A stretch of DNA of 33,113 bases from DATHXC01 sp041662005. GTDB taxonomy: Bacteria > Pseudomonadota > Gammaproteobacteria > Burkholderiales > Methylophilaceae. The translations under genes were made by a program, and so were the position numbers. The notes beneath the pieces were generated by a model. The model was not told where the DNA came from and did no database searches. It saw only the letters and a program-made list of their open reading frames with translations. The stretch is from contig JBAZTJ010000012.1 in NCBI GenBank assembly GCA_041662005.1, positions 1 through 33,113 of the forward strand. Direction: 5' to 3'. Positions 24,718 to 33,030 of the stretch are shown here, piece by piece; the stretch's first letter is position 1, and each line of letters opens with the position of its first letter.

Positions 24718-25167
24718 TTGAACATCTGGGTAGATGCTGACGCATGCCCCGTCGTCATCAAGGAAATATTGTTCCGTGCGGCGGAGCGCACCAGAATCAC
24801 AACTACGCTGGTAGCTAACAAGCTATTGCGCGTACCGCCTTCGCCCTATATCAAAGCCTTGCAGGTGCCTGCGGGCTTTGATGTGGCGGACAATAAAATT
24901 GTGCAGGACCTGCTGGCAGGGGACTTGGTGATTACCGCCGATATCCCGCTAGCAGCGCAGGTGATTGCCAATGGCGCTCACGCGCTTAACCCGCGTGGTG
25001 AGTTTTACTCTACCGCCAACATCAATGAGCACCTTGCCATGCGCAACTTTATGGAAGAGTTACGTGGCAGCGGTGTGGATATCTCGGGCCCTGCCACTTT
25101 CAGCCAGGGCGATCGCCAGGCGTTTGCCGCCGAGCTCGACCGGTTTCTGGCACGAAACCTTAGATGA
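24718..25167 (+). CDS. yaiI: UPF0178/DUF188 family protein YaiI
   Basis: The 149-residue protein shows the DUF188 hallmarks: IWVDADACPVVIKEILFRAAER at 3-24 with two early Asp residues, DVADNKIVQDLL, DLVITADIPLAAQV and a final GDRQAFAAELDRFL. The family is related to PIN/FLAP-like nuclease folds and has no settled function. It starts with TTG at 24718, 3 bp after the rhlE stop, with AGG 6 nt upstream, so it is in operon with rhlE. Confidence 0.9.
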   Translation: MNIWVDADACPVVIKEILFRAAERTRITTTLVANKLLRVPPSPYIKALQVPAGFDVADNKIVQDLLAGDLVITADIPLAAQVIANGAHALNPRGEFYSTANINEHLAMRNFMEELRGSGVDISGPATFSQGDRQAFAAELDRFLARNLR

Positions 25168-25305
25168 GCACTAATTGATCGTCATTCCCGCCTGCATCGA
25201 GCAGCATCTCTAGTGTAAAAATTCAATAAATTCAGCATCCTACAGAATCGCCTCTATATATCTCTGCACTTCGTCTCTTTGCACTTCCGTAATTTCCAGT
25301 AAATC

Positions 25306-25354
25306 TTTACGCAATCTTTACGCCTGCTAGCCAACTCCTTACGACATCTTTACT
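25306..25354 (+). promoter_or_regulatory. Candidate KdpE operator, four phased half-sites
   Basis: TTTACG (25306) and TTTACG (25317), then CTTACG (25338) and TTTACT (25349), form two direct-repeat pairs. Each pair has an 11-bp period, and the pairs are 21 bp apart (25317 to 25338), so all four lie on one face of the helix. The E. coli KdpE site as I recall it is TTTATA-N5-TTTACA, the same 11-bp layout. The array sits just upstream of the predicted kdp promoter. The match is by eye. Confidence 0.6.
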
Positions 25355-25369
25355 TTGCCCGGCGTAGCC

Positions 25370-25397
25370 TTGTCATATGAATTTTTGCGAATAAATT
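25370..25397 (+). promoter_or_regulatory. Candidate kdp operon promoter
   Basis: TTGTCA (25370-25375; 5 of 6) and TAAATT (25392-25397; 4 of 6) are separated by 16 bp. The predicted start, near 25404, falls on the first ATG of the small ORF that follows, so that ATG would be leaderless or the next in-frame ATG at 25418 would be used. The weak -10 fits an activator-dependent promoter. Confidence 0.45.
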
Positions 25398-25402
25398 TTC
25401 AA

Positions 25403-25504
25403 ATGGAAACGACTGACATGTTTGCGATAGGCATGGTGTGGCTGTATCTGCTGCTCAGCTATTTGCTGATTGTGGCATGTGTTCAACTGGGAGGTAAAAG
25501 ATGA
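25403..25504 (+). CDS. 33-residue membrane micro-protein upstream of kdpF
   Basis: An ORF of 33 codons too short for routine calling. After METTD it is almost wholly hydrophobic (MVWLYLLLSYLLIVAC, about residues 11-26) and ends VQLGGKR, so it would be a single-pass membrane peptide like KdpF itself. Its stop overlaps the kdpF ATG by 4 bp (ATGA), and the kdpF ribosome site GGAGG lies inside its last codons, so its translation would be coupled to kdpF. An internal ATG at 25418 is an alternative start. Possible role: extra small subunit or assembly factor of the Kdp pump, or a coupling leader. Neither is shown. Confidence 0.55.
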   Translation: METTDMFAIGMVWLYLLLSYLLIVACVQLGGKR

Positions 25505-25590
25505 GTTGGCTATATGGATTGAGTGGTTTGCTGGCAGTGTTTCTGCTCGGGTATTTGTTATATGCGCTTTTTAAACCGGAGAAGTTCTGA
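25501..25590 (+). CDS. kdpF: KdpF, small stabilising subunit of the K+ pump
   Basis: A 29-residue single-pass membrane peptide. The end YLLYALFKPEKF is the family signature and the length matches E. coli KdpF. KdpF stabilises the KdpABC complex in the membrane. A near-perfect ribosome site (GGGAGG, 6 nt spacing) precedes the ATG. It overlaps the upstream micro-ORF by 4 bp and its TGA overlaps the ATG of the next micro-ORF by one base (TGATG). Confidence 0.9.
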   Translation: MSWLYGLSGLLAVFLLGYLLYALFKPEKF

Positions 25591-25664
25591 TGATCTTATT
25601 TCCAGCTAACGGGCTTACAGAAACCTATCTTAAGCCTATGAATTTTTCAGAGGTGTTCAAATGA
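25590..25664 (+). CDS. 24-residue micro-ORF bridging kdpF and kdpA
   Basis: The ORF starts on the kdpF stop (TGATG) and ends on the kdpA start (ATGA), filling the whole gap between them. The peptide (MILFPANG...NFSEVFK) is not hydrophobic and not recognised. It lacks its own ribosome site, so any translation would come from ribosomes leaving kdpF; the kdpA ribosome site GAGGTG is inside its last codons. It may simply couple kdpA to kdpF translation, or be a chance frame; the exact overlap at both ends is what makes it worth listing. Confidence 0.4.
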   Translation: MILFPANGLTETYLKPMNFSEVFK

Positions 25665-27472
25665 TCTCCAATGCCGCAGTCCAGTTTGGACTCTATTTTC
25701 TCGTGCTACTTGCACTTACCAAACCGATGGGGTTGCTGATTACCCGCGTGATGGATGGCAGCGCTACTATCAACAAAATCGGCGCTCCATTTGAGCGCTT
25801 GCTGTATCGCCTGGCAGTCATTGATGCGTCTGCCGAAATGAACTGGAAGCAATATGCGATTGCGTTATTGCTGTTCAGCTCAGCCGGTATTCTGGCGGTA
25901 TTTTTACTGCAGGTTTTTCAGGGTTCGCTGCCGCTTAACCCGCAAAGTTTTCCCGGAGTCACTGTCGATTCCGCACTCAATACCGCCATCAGTTTTGTCA
26001 GCAATACCAACTGGCAGGGTTACGGCGGTGAAACCACCATGAGTTACCTCACGCAAATGCTGGCGCTGACGGTGCAGAACTTTCTGTCTGCTGCTACCGG
26101 CATTGCGGTTGTCATTGCGCTGATACGCGGTTTTGCACGACATGAATCAAAAACCATCGGTAATTTCTGGGTGGATATTACCCGCTGTACCCTCTATATC
26201 CTGCTACCGATTTCGCTGTTATTGGCTGTGGTGTTCATGAGCCAGGGCGTGATCCAGAATTTCGATGCCTACAAGGAGGTAACAACTACCCAGGCCACCA
26301 GCTACCAGGTGCCCAAACTGGATAGTGAAGGCGTTGCCATGAAGGATAGTGACGGCAATGCAGTAATGGAGAGCATGACCACCAACACACAAACTCTGGC
26401 CATGGGTCCGGTCGCTTCGCAGGAAGCCATCAAGATGCTGGGGACTAATGGTGGTGGATTTTTCAATACCAACTCGGCACACCCGTTTGAGAACCCGACG
26501 CCGCTGACCAACTTCTTGGAGATGCTGGTGATCTTCCTTATCCCAGCCGGCTTGTGCTATGCCTTTGGTGTAATGGTGGGCGATACGCGCCAGGGCTGGG
26601 CGGTGTTTGCTGCCATGGCGCTGGTGTTTGTGGTGATGGCCAGCGGGGCGATCTGGGCTGAGCAGGCTGGTAACCCGGCATTGTCTGCTGCGGGTGCAGG
26701 CCAAAACTATAGTGCATTGCAATCCGGCGGCAATATGGAAGGCAAGGAAACGCGCTTTGGCATCGTCAATTCCGCGCTGTTTGCCACCATTACCACCGCA
26801 GCATCTTGCGGGGCGGTCAATGCCATGCATGATTCGCTGACCCCATTGGGCGGGCTGGTGCCCATGTGGCTGATGCAGTTGGGCGAGGTGATTTTCGGCG
26901 GGGTCGGCTCCGGGCTTTATACCATGCTGATCTATGCGATTCTTGCCGTATTCGTAGCTGGCTTGATGATAGGCCGCACGCCGGAATACCTGGGCAAGAA
27001 GATCGAAATCTTCGATATGAAGATGACCGCGCTGATTGTGCTGGTTACCCCACTGCTGGTGCTGGTCGGTACCTCTATCGCCGTCATGGTGCAGCCGGGT
27101 ATTGTTGGCATTGCCAACCCCGGTGCGCATGGCTTTAGCGAGATACTGTATGCGCTGTCATCAGCTGCCAATAACAACGGTAGCGCCTTTGCCGGGCTCT
27201 CGGCTAATACGCCGTTCTACAACACCATACTTGGCATCGCCATGCTGCTCGGGCGTTTTGGCATCATCGTACCGGTGCTTGCGATTGGCGGATCGCTTGC
27301 CGCCAAGAAGCGCATCCCTATTGGCTTGGGGACCATGCCTACGCACGGCCCATTATTTGTGATCCTGTTAATTGGGGCGGTGGTATTGGTCGGTGCGCTG
27401 ACCTATGTACCTGCGCTCGCACTTGGCCCTGTGATCGAACACCTGGTCATGATTTCTGGAGAGATTAAATGA
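25661..27472 (+). CDS. kdpA: Potassium-transporting ATPase, channel subunit KdpA
   Basis: KdpA is the K+-selective membrane subunit of the KdpFABC pump, related to SKT channels with four pore repeats. The 603-residue protein shows all four pore loops: NTNWQGYGGE, GTNGGGFFNTNSAHPFENP, TTAASCGAVNAMHDSL and SSAANNNGSAFAGL. It is about 45 residues longer than E. coli KdpA, largely due to a polar loop near residues 203-250 (KEVTTTQATS... to MGPVASQEA), which is probably periplasmic. GAGGTG is 5 nt before the ATG. It overlaps kdpB by 4 bp. Confidence 0.98.
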   Translation: MISNAAVQFGLYFLVLLALTKPMGLLITRVMDGSATINKIGAPFERLLYRLAVIDASAEMNWKQYAIALLLFSSAGILAVFLLQVFQGSLPLNPQSFPGVTVDSALNTAISFVSNTNWQGYGGETTMSYLTQMLALTVQNFLSAATGIAVVIALIRGFARHESKTIGNFWVDITRCTLYILLPISLLLAVVFMSQGVIQNFDAYKEVTTTQATSYQVPKLDSEGVAMKDSDGNAVMESMTTNTQTLAMGPVASQEAIKMLGTNGGGFFNTNSAHPFENPTPLTNFLEMLVIFLIPAGLCYAFGVMVGDTRQGWAVFAAMALVFVVMASGAIWAEQAGNPALSAAGAGQNYSALQSGGNMEGKETRFGIVNSALFATITTAASCGAVNAMHDSLTPLGGLVPMWLMQLGEVIFGGVGSGLYTMLIYAILAVFVAGLMIGRTPEYLGKKIEIFDMKMTALIVLVTPLLVLVGTSIAVMVQPGIVGIANPGAHGFSEILYALSSAANNNGSAFAGLSANTPFYNTILGIAMLLGRFGIIVPVLAIGGSLAAKKRIPIGLGTMPTHGPLFVILLIGAVVLVGALTYVPALALGPVIEHLVMISGEIK

Positions 27473-29565
27473 GTAACACTTCAACGATGTCGATGTTCGA
27501 CCCAAAGCTGGTCAAGCCGGCCATAGGCGATGCTTTCAGGAAGCTCTCGCCACAAACGCAGTGGCGCAACCCGGTCATGTTCGTGGTGTACCTGGGCAGC
27601 ATCCTCACCACTCTATTGTTTATACAGGCCTTGTTTGGCAGCGGCGAAGCTTCTGCAGGCTTTATCCTGCTGGTAAGTGTGTGGCTGTGGTTCACCGTGC
27701 TGTTTTCCAACTTTGCCGAAGCGCTGGCAGAGGGACGTAGCAAGGCACAGGCTGCATCGCTACGCAGCTCCAAGAAAAATGTAGTCGCCAAAAAGCTCGC
27801 TGGCACCAGCCGCGATTCAGCAGTCGCGCTGACTGATAGCCTGAGCCTGCGCAAGGGTGATGTGATACTGGTTGAAGCCGGGGACACTATACCTGCCGAT
27901 GGCGAAGTGATCGACGGTATCGCCTCGGTCAATGAAGCTGCGATTACCGGCGAATCTGCACCGGTAATACGCGAATCGGGTGGTGATTTCAGCGCGGTAA
28001 CCGGTGGTACGCAAGTGCTGTCAGACTGGATCGTGATGCGTGTCAGCGTTAACCCAGGCGAGGCATTCCTGGACCGCATGATTGCCATGGTAGAAGGCGC
28101 CAAGCGCCAGAAAACCCCTAACGAGATTGCGCTGACGATATTGCTGGTTGCACTCACCATTGTGTTCCTGCTGGTGACTGTGACCTTGTTGCCATTCTCC
28201 ATGTTTGGCGTCAATACGGCAGGTGCTGGCGCGCCAGCTTCTATCACTGTACTGGTGTCGCTGCTGGTATGCCTGATTCCGACCACCATTGCCGGTTTGT
28301 TGTCTGCCATCGGCGTTGCGGGCATGAGCCGCATGATGCAGGCCAATGTGATCGCCACCTCTGGTCGCGCAGTCGAAGCTGCTGGCGACGTGGATGTATT
28401 GTTATTGGATAAGACCGGCACCATCACGCTGGGCAATCGCCAGGCATCTACATTTATCCCTGCTGCTGGCGTGACCGAACAGGAACTGGCCGACGTCGCC
28501 CAACTGGCTTCGCTGGCGGATGAGACGCCGGAGGGACGTAGCATCGTGATCCTCGCCAAGCAGAAATTCAATTTGCGCGAACGTGATATCCAGTCGCTGG
28601 GCGCTACCTTTGTCGCCTTTACCGCACAGACCCGCATGAGCGGGGTAAACCTGCAAGATGCTAATCAGCAAGACGCCAGCGGCACGCGCCAGATACGCAA
28701 GGGCGCAGCCAGTGCGATTAGCCAGTATGTGCAGAGCCTGGGCGGCGTGTTCCCTGACGCGGTAAACGAGCAAGTCAACGACGTGGCACGTCGCGGTAGC
28801 ACGCCGCTGGTGGTAGCTGATGGCACCAAAGTCATGGGGGTGGTCGAGCTCAAGGACATCGTCAAAGGCGGTATCAAGGAACGTTTTGCCGAACTGCGCA
28901 GCATGGGCATAAAAACCATCATGATTACCGGTGACAACCGCCTGACAGCGGCTTCTATCGCGGCTGAAGCAGGCGTGGACGATTTTCTGGCAGAAGCTAC
29001 ACCGGAAGACAAGCTCAAGCTGATCCGCGATCATCAGGCAGAAGGCAAGCTGGTGGCCATGACCGGCGACGGCACCAATGACGCCCCTGCCCTGGCACAG
29101 GCCGATGTGGCAGTCGCCATGAACACGGGCACGCAGGCAGCAAAAGAGGCAGGCAATATGGTGGACCTGGATTCCAACCCCACCAAGCTGATCGAGATTG
29201 TGGAAATTGGTAAACAGATGTTGATGACGCGTGGATCGCTGACCACATTCAGTATCGCCAACGACATTGCCAAGTACTTCGCCATTATCCCGGCTGCATT
29301 TGCCACCACTTACCCGCAGCTCAACCAGTTGAATGTCATGGGACTGACCAGCCCTAATTCGGCGATTCTTTCTGCGGTGATTTTCAATGCGCTCATCATC
29401 ATGTTCCTGATACCGCTGGCGCTGAAAGGTATCCCCTACCGTGCCGTGGGCGCTGCCGGCCTGCTCAGACGCAACCTGCTGATATACGGCCTCGGTGGCA
29501 TTGTAGTGCCCTTTGTCGGCATCAAGATTATTGACGTATTGCTAACTATTGTTGGCCTGGCTTAA
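27469..29565 (+). CDS. kdpB: Potassium-transporting ATPase, P-type ATP-hydrolysing subunit KdpB
   Basis: KdpB is the P-type ATPase that drives K+ uptake through KdpA. In the 698-residue protein the actuator motif TGES is at 160-163 (its Ser is the inhibitory phosphorylation site in E. coli), the phosphorylated Asp314 is in DKTGTIT, and TGDGTNDAPALAQADV is the hinge. CLIPTTIAGLLSAIG at 268-282 is the membrane motif. A Gln/Asp-rich loop (LQDANQQDASG) sits in the nucleotide domain. It starts by a 4-bp overlap with kdpA and has a GGAGA ribosome site. Confidence 0.98.
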   Translation: MSNTSTMSMFDPKLVKPAIGDAFRKLSPQTQWRNPVMFVVYLGSILTTLLFIQALFGSGEASAGFILLVSVWLWFTVLFSNFAEALAEGRSKAQAASLRSSKKNVVAKKLAGTSRDSAVALTDSLSLRKGDVILVEAGDTIPADGEVIDGIASVNEAAITGESAPVIRESGGDFSAVTGGTQVLSDWIVMRVSVNPGEAFLDRMIAMVEGAKRQKTPNEIALTILLVALTIVFLLVTVTLLPFSMFGVNTAGAGAPASITVLVSLLVCLIPTTIAGLLSAIGVAGMSRMMQANVIATSGRAVEAAGDVDVLLLDKTGTITLGNRQASTFIPAAGVTEQELADVAQLASLADETPEGRSIVILAKQKFNLRERDIQSLGATFVAFTAQTRMSGVNLQDANQQDASGTRQIRKGAASAISQYVQSLGGVFPDAVNEQVNDVARRGSTPLVVADGTKVMGVVELKDIVKGGIKERFAELRSMGIKTIMITGDNRLTAASIAAEAGVDDFLAEATPEDKLKLIRDHQAEGKLVAMTGDGTNDAPALAQADVAVAMNTGTQAAKEAGNMVDLDSNPTKLIEIVEIGKQMLMTRGSLTTFSIANDIAKYFAIIPAAFATTYPQLNQLNVMGLTSPNSAILSAVIFNALIIMFLIPLALKGIPYRAVGAAGLLRRNLLIYGLGGIVVPFVGIKIIDVLLTIVGLA

Positions 29566-29591
29566 GGCTGAATTTAAATAAAGGAACCATC

Positions 29592-30176
29592 ATGAACAAG
29601 CAACTTCGCCCTGCTCTCGTATTATTTCTTCTGCTTACGGTAGTGACCGGAATCGCCTATCCGCTGGCAACTACAGCCATAGGCAAGGTCGCTTTTCCTG
29701 CCCAGGCAGCTGGCTCCATCATCGAAAAAGATGGCAAGGCCATCGGCTCTGAGCTTATCGGGCAAAACTTTACCGAGCCAAAATACTTTTGGGGCAGGCC
29801 ATCGGCCACGGGGCCTTATCCCAACAATGCAGCCGCTTCGTCCGGCTCCAACCTTGGCCCGCTTAACCCGGCCTTGTCCGAGGCGGTAAAAGCACGCGTG
29901 GAGGCGCTTAAGGCGGCCGATCCTGACAATGCGTTACCGATTCCGGTTGATCTGGTCACCGCTTCGGCCAGCGGGCTGGACCCACACATCAGCCCTGCTG
30001 CGGCGCAATATCAGGCCAGCCGTATAGCCAGGGCTCGCCATATCGACATCACCGAAGTAAATGCGCTCATTGCTCAACAGACGCAAGGCCGTCAAATTGG
30101 CCTACTGGGTGAAGCACGGGTTAATGTGCTTAAGTTAAACCTGGCGCTGGATGGTTTGGCACAGGCTGCGCTATAA
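29592..30176 (+). CDS. kdpC: Potassium-transporting ATPase, subunit KdpC
   Basis: KdpC is a single-pass periplasmic subunit that stabilises the pump and aids ATP affinity. The 194-residue protein has one N-terminal membrane segment (about 6-30) and the family stretches GSELIGQNFTEPKYFWGRPSA, NLGPLNPAL, ASGLDPHISPAAAQYQASRIA and a C-terminal GLLGEARVNVLKLNLAL. AGGA is 6 nt before the ATG. It lies 26 bp after kdpB and 51 bp before kdpD. Confidence 0.97.
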   Translation: MNKQLRPALVLFLLLTVVTGIAYPLATTAIGKVAFPAQAAGSIIEKDGKAIGSELIGQNFTEPKYFWGRPSATGPYPNNAAASSGSNLGPLNPALSEAVKARVEALKAADPDNALPIPVDLVTASASGLDPHISPAAAQYQASRIARARHIDITEVNALIAQQTQGRQIGLLGEARVNVLKLNLALDGLAQAAL

Positions 30177-30227
30177 GTAACTACAGATAAAAATGCTAAG
30201 CTTCGAGCTATATGAATAGAGCGCTTT

Positions 30228-33008
30228 ATGAACAGACCTAACCCGGACGAGCTACTGGAGAAAATCCAGAAAGATAGCGAGAAAGAGCAGCGTGGCAAAC
30301 TGAAGATTTTTTTCGGCGCCTGTGCCGGTGTGGGCAAGACATTTGCCATGCTGGCTGCGGCCCATATGTTGCGGGCGCAAGGGCTGGATGTGCTGGTAGG
30401 CGTGGTAGAAACCCACGGGCGCGATGGCACAGTCAAGCAGCTGGCAGGGCTGGATTGCCTGCCGCCCAAAGTGATGCAGTACCGCGACCGTGAGTTAACG
30501 GAATTTGATATTGATGCTGCGCTGGCGCGTAAACCTGCGCTGATTTTGATGGATGAGCTGGCGCACTCCAACGTAGAAGGTTCGCGTCACCCCAAGCGCT
30601 GGCAGGATGTGGAAGAGCTGCTGGCCGCGGGCATTGATGTCTACACCACACTCAACGTACAGCACCTGGAAAGCCTCAATGATGTAGTGGGCCAGATTAC
30701 CGGCATCCGCGTCATGGAAACCTTGCCGGATAAAGTGTTCGACATGGCGGATGAAGTGACGCTGGTCGACCTTTCGCCGGAGGAGTTGCTACGCAGGTTG
30801 CAGGATGGTCAGGTGTATCGACCACATCAGGCGGAACAGGCCGGTAAGAACTTCTTCCGCAAGGGCAACCTCATTGCCCTGCGAGAAATGGCGCTCAGGC
30901 GCACTGCTGACCGTGTAGATGTACAAATGCGCGAATACCGCGCTGATCAATCTATCCAGCAGGTATGGCAGGCGCGTGAGCGTATCCTGTTGTGCGTTGG
31001 GCCGGGCGCCGGGGCCGAACAATTGGTGCGGGTAGCCGCACGGCTGGCAGCCAGCATGAAAGCCGACTGGCTGGCCGTCTATGTAGAGACGCCAGCCCTG
31101 CAAAGGCTGTCGGATGCAGAGCGCGATACCATACTGAAAACCTTACGGCTGGCTCATGAGCTGGGGGCTGAAACCGCAACACTAAGCGGCACTAGCATCG
31201 GCAAGGTACTTTTGGGCTATGCGCATAGCCGCAATGCTTCGCGCGTGGTGGTAGGTAAGCCTGGCCACTCGTTTCTGTATCGTTTGTTTCGGCCTAGCGT
31301 GGTGGATGAGCTGACCGCTGTGGCGGCGGATGTTGATATCCATATTGTCACGCGCGCTCAAGAGGCTTCAGCCGAAGCCCAACCCCCAAGGCGCGGCAAT
31401 TTTCCATCCATCCCGGCTGACGCAGACTATCGCGCCTATCTCTGGGCCACTGCCGCCTGCATCGCCAGCTCATTGATCGCAGCGGTCATCGCTCCATTCT
31501 TTGAGCTAGTGAATGTAGTCATGCTGTATCTGTTGGCAGTGATCCTGATTTCCGCCAAGTTCGGGCGCTGGCCCGGTATATTTTCTTCCTTCCTCAGTGT
31601 CGGTGTGTTCGATTTCTTTTTCGTGCCGCCCAAGCTGTCGTTTACGGTATCCGATACCCAATACTTGCTCACATTTGCAGTGATGTTGATCGTGGCGTTA
31701 GTCATCAGCAACCTCACCTCCAGCCTGCGTTACCAGGCTGTCATTGCTACCTTGCGCGAGCGCCGTAGCCGCTCTCTATATGATCTGGGAAAAGAACTGG
31801 CCTCTGCGCTTACTGCATCCCATATCGTTGAGATTAGCGTGCATCATCTATCCGGTATTTTTCAGTCAAAAATCGCGGTGCTATTGCCGGATAGTCAGGA
31901 CAAGATACGTGAACAGGCCACTGATCTGTATACCGGCGTTGCCATGGGTAAAGATATGGCTCTGGACTTGGGTATTGCGCTGGACATTGGCATAGCCCAG
32001 TGGGTGTACGATCATCAGGAGGAAGCTGGTTTGGGCACCTACACGCTACCCTCCAGCCCCGCGCTATATTTGCCGCTCAAAGCCCCGATGCGCACACGCG
32101 GCGTGCTGGTGATTTGCCCACAAGGTGCGGATAGCAAGTACCCTCCCGGCATGGCCGTATCGGAAAACCGTAGCCTTGAAGCCCAGCGCATGATATTCCT
32201 GCCCGAGCAGCGCCAGTTGCTGGATACCTTTGCCACACAGATCGCGCTGGCGATAGAACGCGTGCATTATGTTGAAGTGGCTCAGGATGCCTTGATCTCC
32301 ATGGAATCAGAACGCTTGCGCAACTCTTTGCTCAGCGCTATTTCACATGATCTGCGTACACCACTGACTACCATCCTGGGTATCGCCAGCAGCCTGAAGG
32401 AACAAGATACCGAGCAGGATAATGTGCACAAAGACCTGGTGGAAGCCCTGCATGAACAGGCGTTCCGCATGAATAGTCTGGTGACCAATTTGCTGGATAT
32501 GGCTCGATTGCAGTCAGGCAAGGTCATGCTCAACAAGCAATGGTATGTGCTGGATGAAGTAGTTGGCACGGCCTTGCGTGCCATGCAGCCACAACTCAAA
32601 AGGCACCGGGTGGAAGTGCACCTGCCCGCAGAGCTGCCCTTGTTGCAGTTCGACGCGGTGTTGATAGAACGCGTGCTATGCAACTTGCTGGATAATGCCA
32701 CGAAGTATGCCCCGGCAGATTCGCTGATTAATATCTCGGCACAAGTCCATGCGCATGAAGTGTTAGTGACCGTCTCTGATAACGGCCCGGGCTTGCCGCC
32801 CGGCATGGAGACTCAGGTGTTCGATAAATTCACGCGCGGCGAAAAAGAGTCGGCCAAGCCGGGTGTCGGGCTAGGACTGTCTATCTGCCAGGCGATCATC
32901 CAGGCGCACGACGGTAGAATCTGGGCCAGCAATCACAGCCCACACGGTGCCATGTTTGTATTTTCCCTGCCGATAGGTGTGCAACCGACGCTACCATCTC
33001 TTGAGTAA
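30228..33008 (+). CDS. kdpD: Sensor histidine kinase KdpD
   Basis: KdpD senses K+ limitation and phosphorylates KdpE. The 926-residue protein has the KdpD N-terminal domain with Walker A GACAGVGKT at 30-38 and Walker B-like ILMDELAHSN near 105-114, a universal-stress-protein-like domain (about 255-380), four membrane segments of the DUF4118 type (about 400-500), a GAF-like region, the H-box SHDLRTP with phosphorylated His707, and ATPase boxes DNATKYAP and DNGPGLPPG. Length is near the 894 residues of E. coli KdpD. The start has only a weak AGAG site. It follows kdpC in the same orientation. Confidence 0.97.
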   Translation: MNRPNPDELLEKIQKDSEKEQRGKLKIFFGACAGVGKTFAMLAAAHMLRAQGLDVLVGVVETHGRDGTVKQLAGLDCLPPKVMQYRDRELTEFDIDAALARKPALILMDELAHSNVEGSRHPKRWQDVEELLAAGIDVYTTLNVQHLESLNDVVGQITGIRVMETLPDKVFDMADEVTLVDLSPEELLRRLQDGQVYRPHQAEQAGKNFFRKGNLIALREMALRRTADRVDVQMREYRADQSIQQVWQARERILLCVGPGAGAEQLVRVAARLAASMKADWLAVYVETPALQRLSDAERDTILKTLRLAHELGAETATLSGTSIGKVLLGYAHSRNASRVVVGKPGHSFLYRLFRPSVVDELTAVAADVDIHIVTRAQEASAEAQPPRRGNFPSIPADADYRAYLWATAACIASSLIAAVIAPFFELVNVVMLYLLAVILISAKFGRWPGIFSSFLSVGVFDFFFVPPKLSFTVSDTQYLLTFAVMLIVALVISNLTSSLRYQAVIATLRERRSRSLYDLGKELASALTASHIVEISVHHLSGIFQSKIAVLLPDSQDKIREQATDLYTGVAMGKDMALDLGIALDIGIAQWVYDHQEEAGLGTYTLPSSPALYLPLKAPMRTRGVLVICPQGADSKYPPGMAVSENRSLEAQRMIFLPEQRQLLDTFATQIALAIERVHYVEVAQDALISMESERLRNSLLSAISHDLRTPLTTILGIASSLKEQDTEQDNVHKDLVEALHEQAFRMNSLVTNLLDMARLQSGKVMLNKQWYVLDEVVGTALRAMQPQLKRHRVEVHLPAELPLLQFDAVLIERVLCNLLDNATKYAPADSLINISAQVHAHEVLVTVSDNGPGLPPGMETQVFDKFTRGEKESAKPGVGLGLSICQAIIQAHDGRIWASNHSPHGAMFVFSLPIGVQPTLPSLE

Positions 33009-33030
33009 AATTTTGTAGTAACCTTGTGCC

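Noticed and set aside
25180..25195. CGTCATTCCCGC-like string resembling the edge of a common extragenic palindrome
   Set aside because: The complementary arm is missing, so no repeat unit can be supported.
26219..27130. 303-codon open frame on minus opposite kdpA
   Set aside because: His/Gln/Arg-rich composition typical of an antisense shadow; kdpA is unambiguous.
27465..28637. 390-codon open frame on minus opposite kdpB
   Set aside because: Ser/Thr/Ala-rich shadow of a high-GC conserved gene; no ribosome site or domain.
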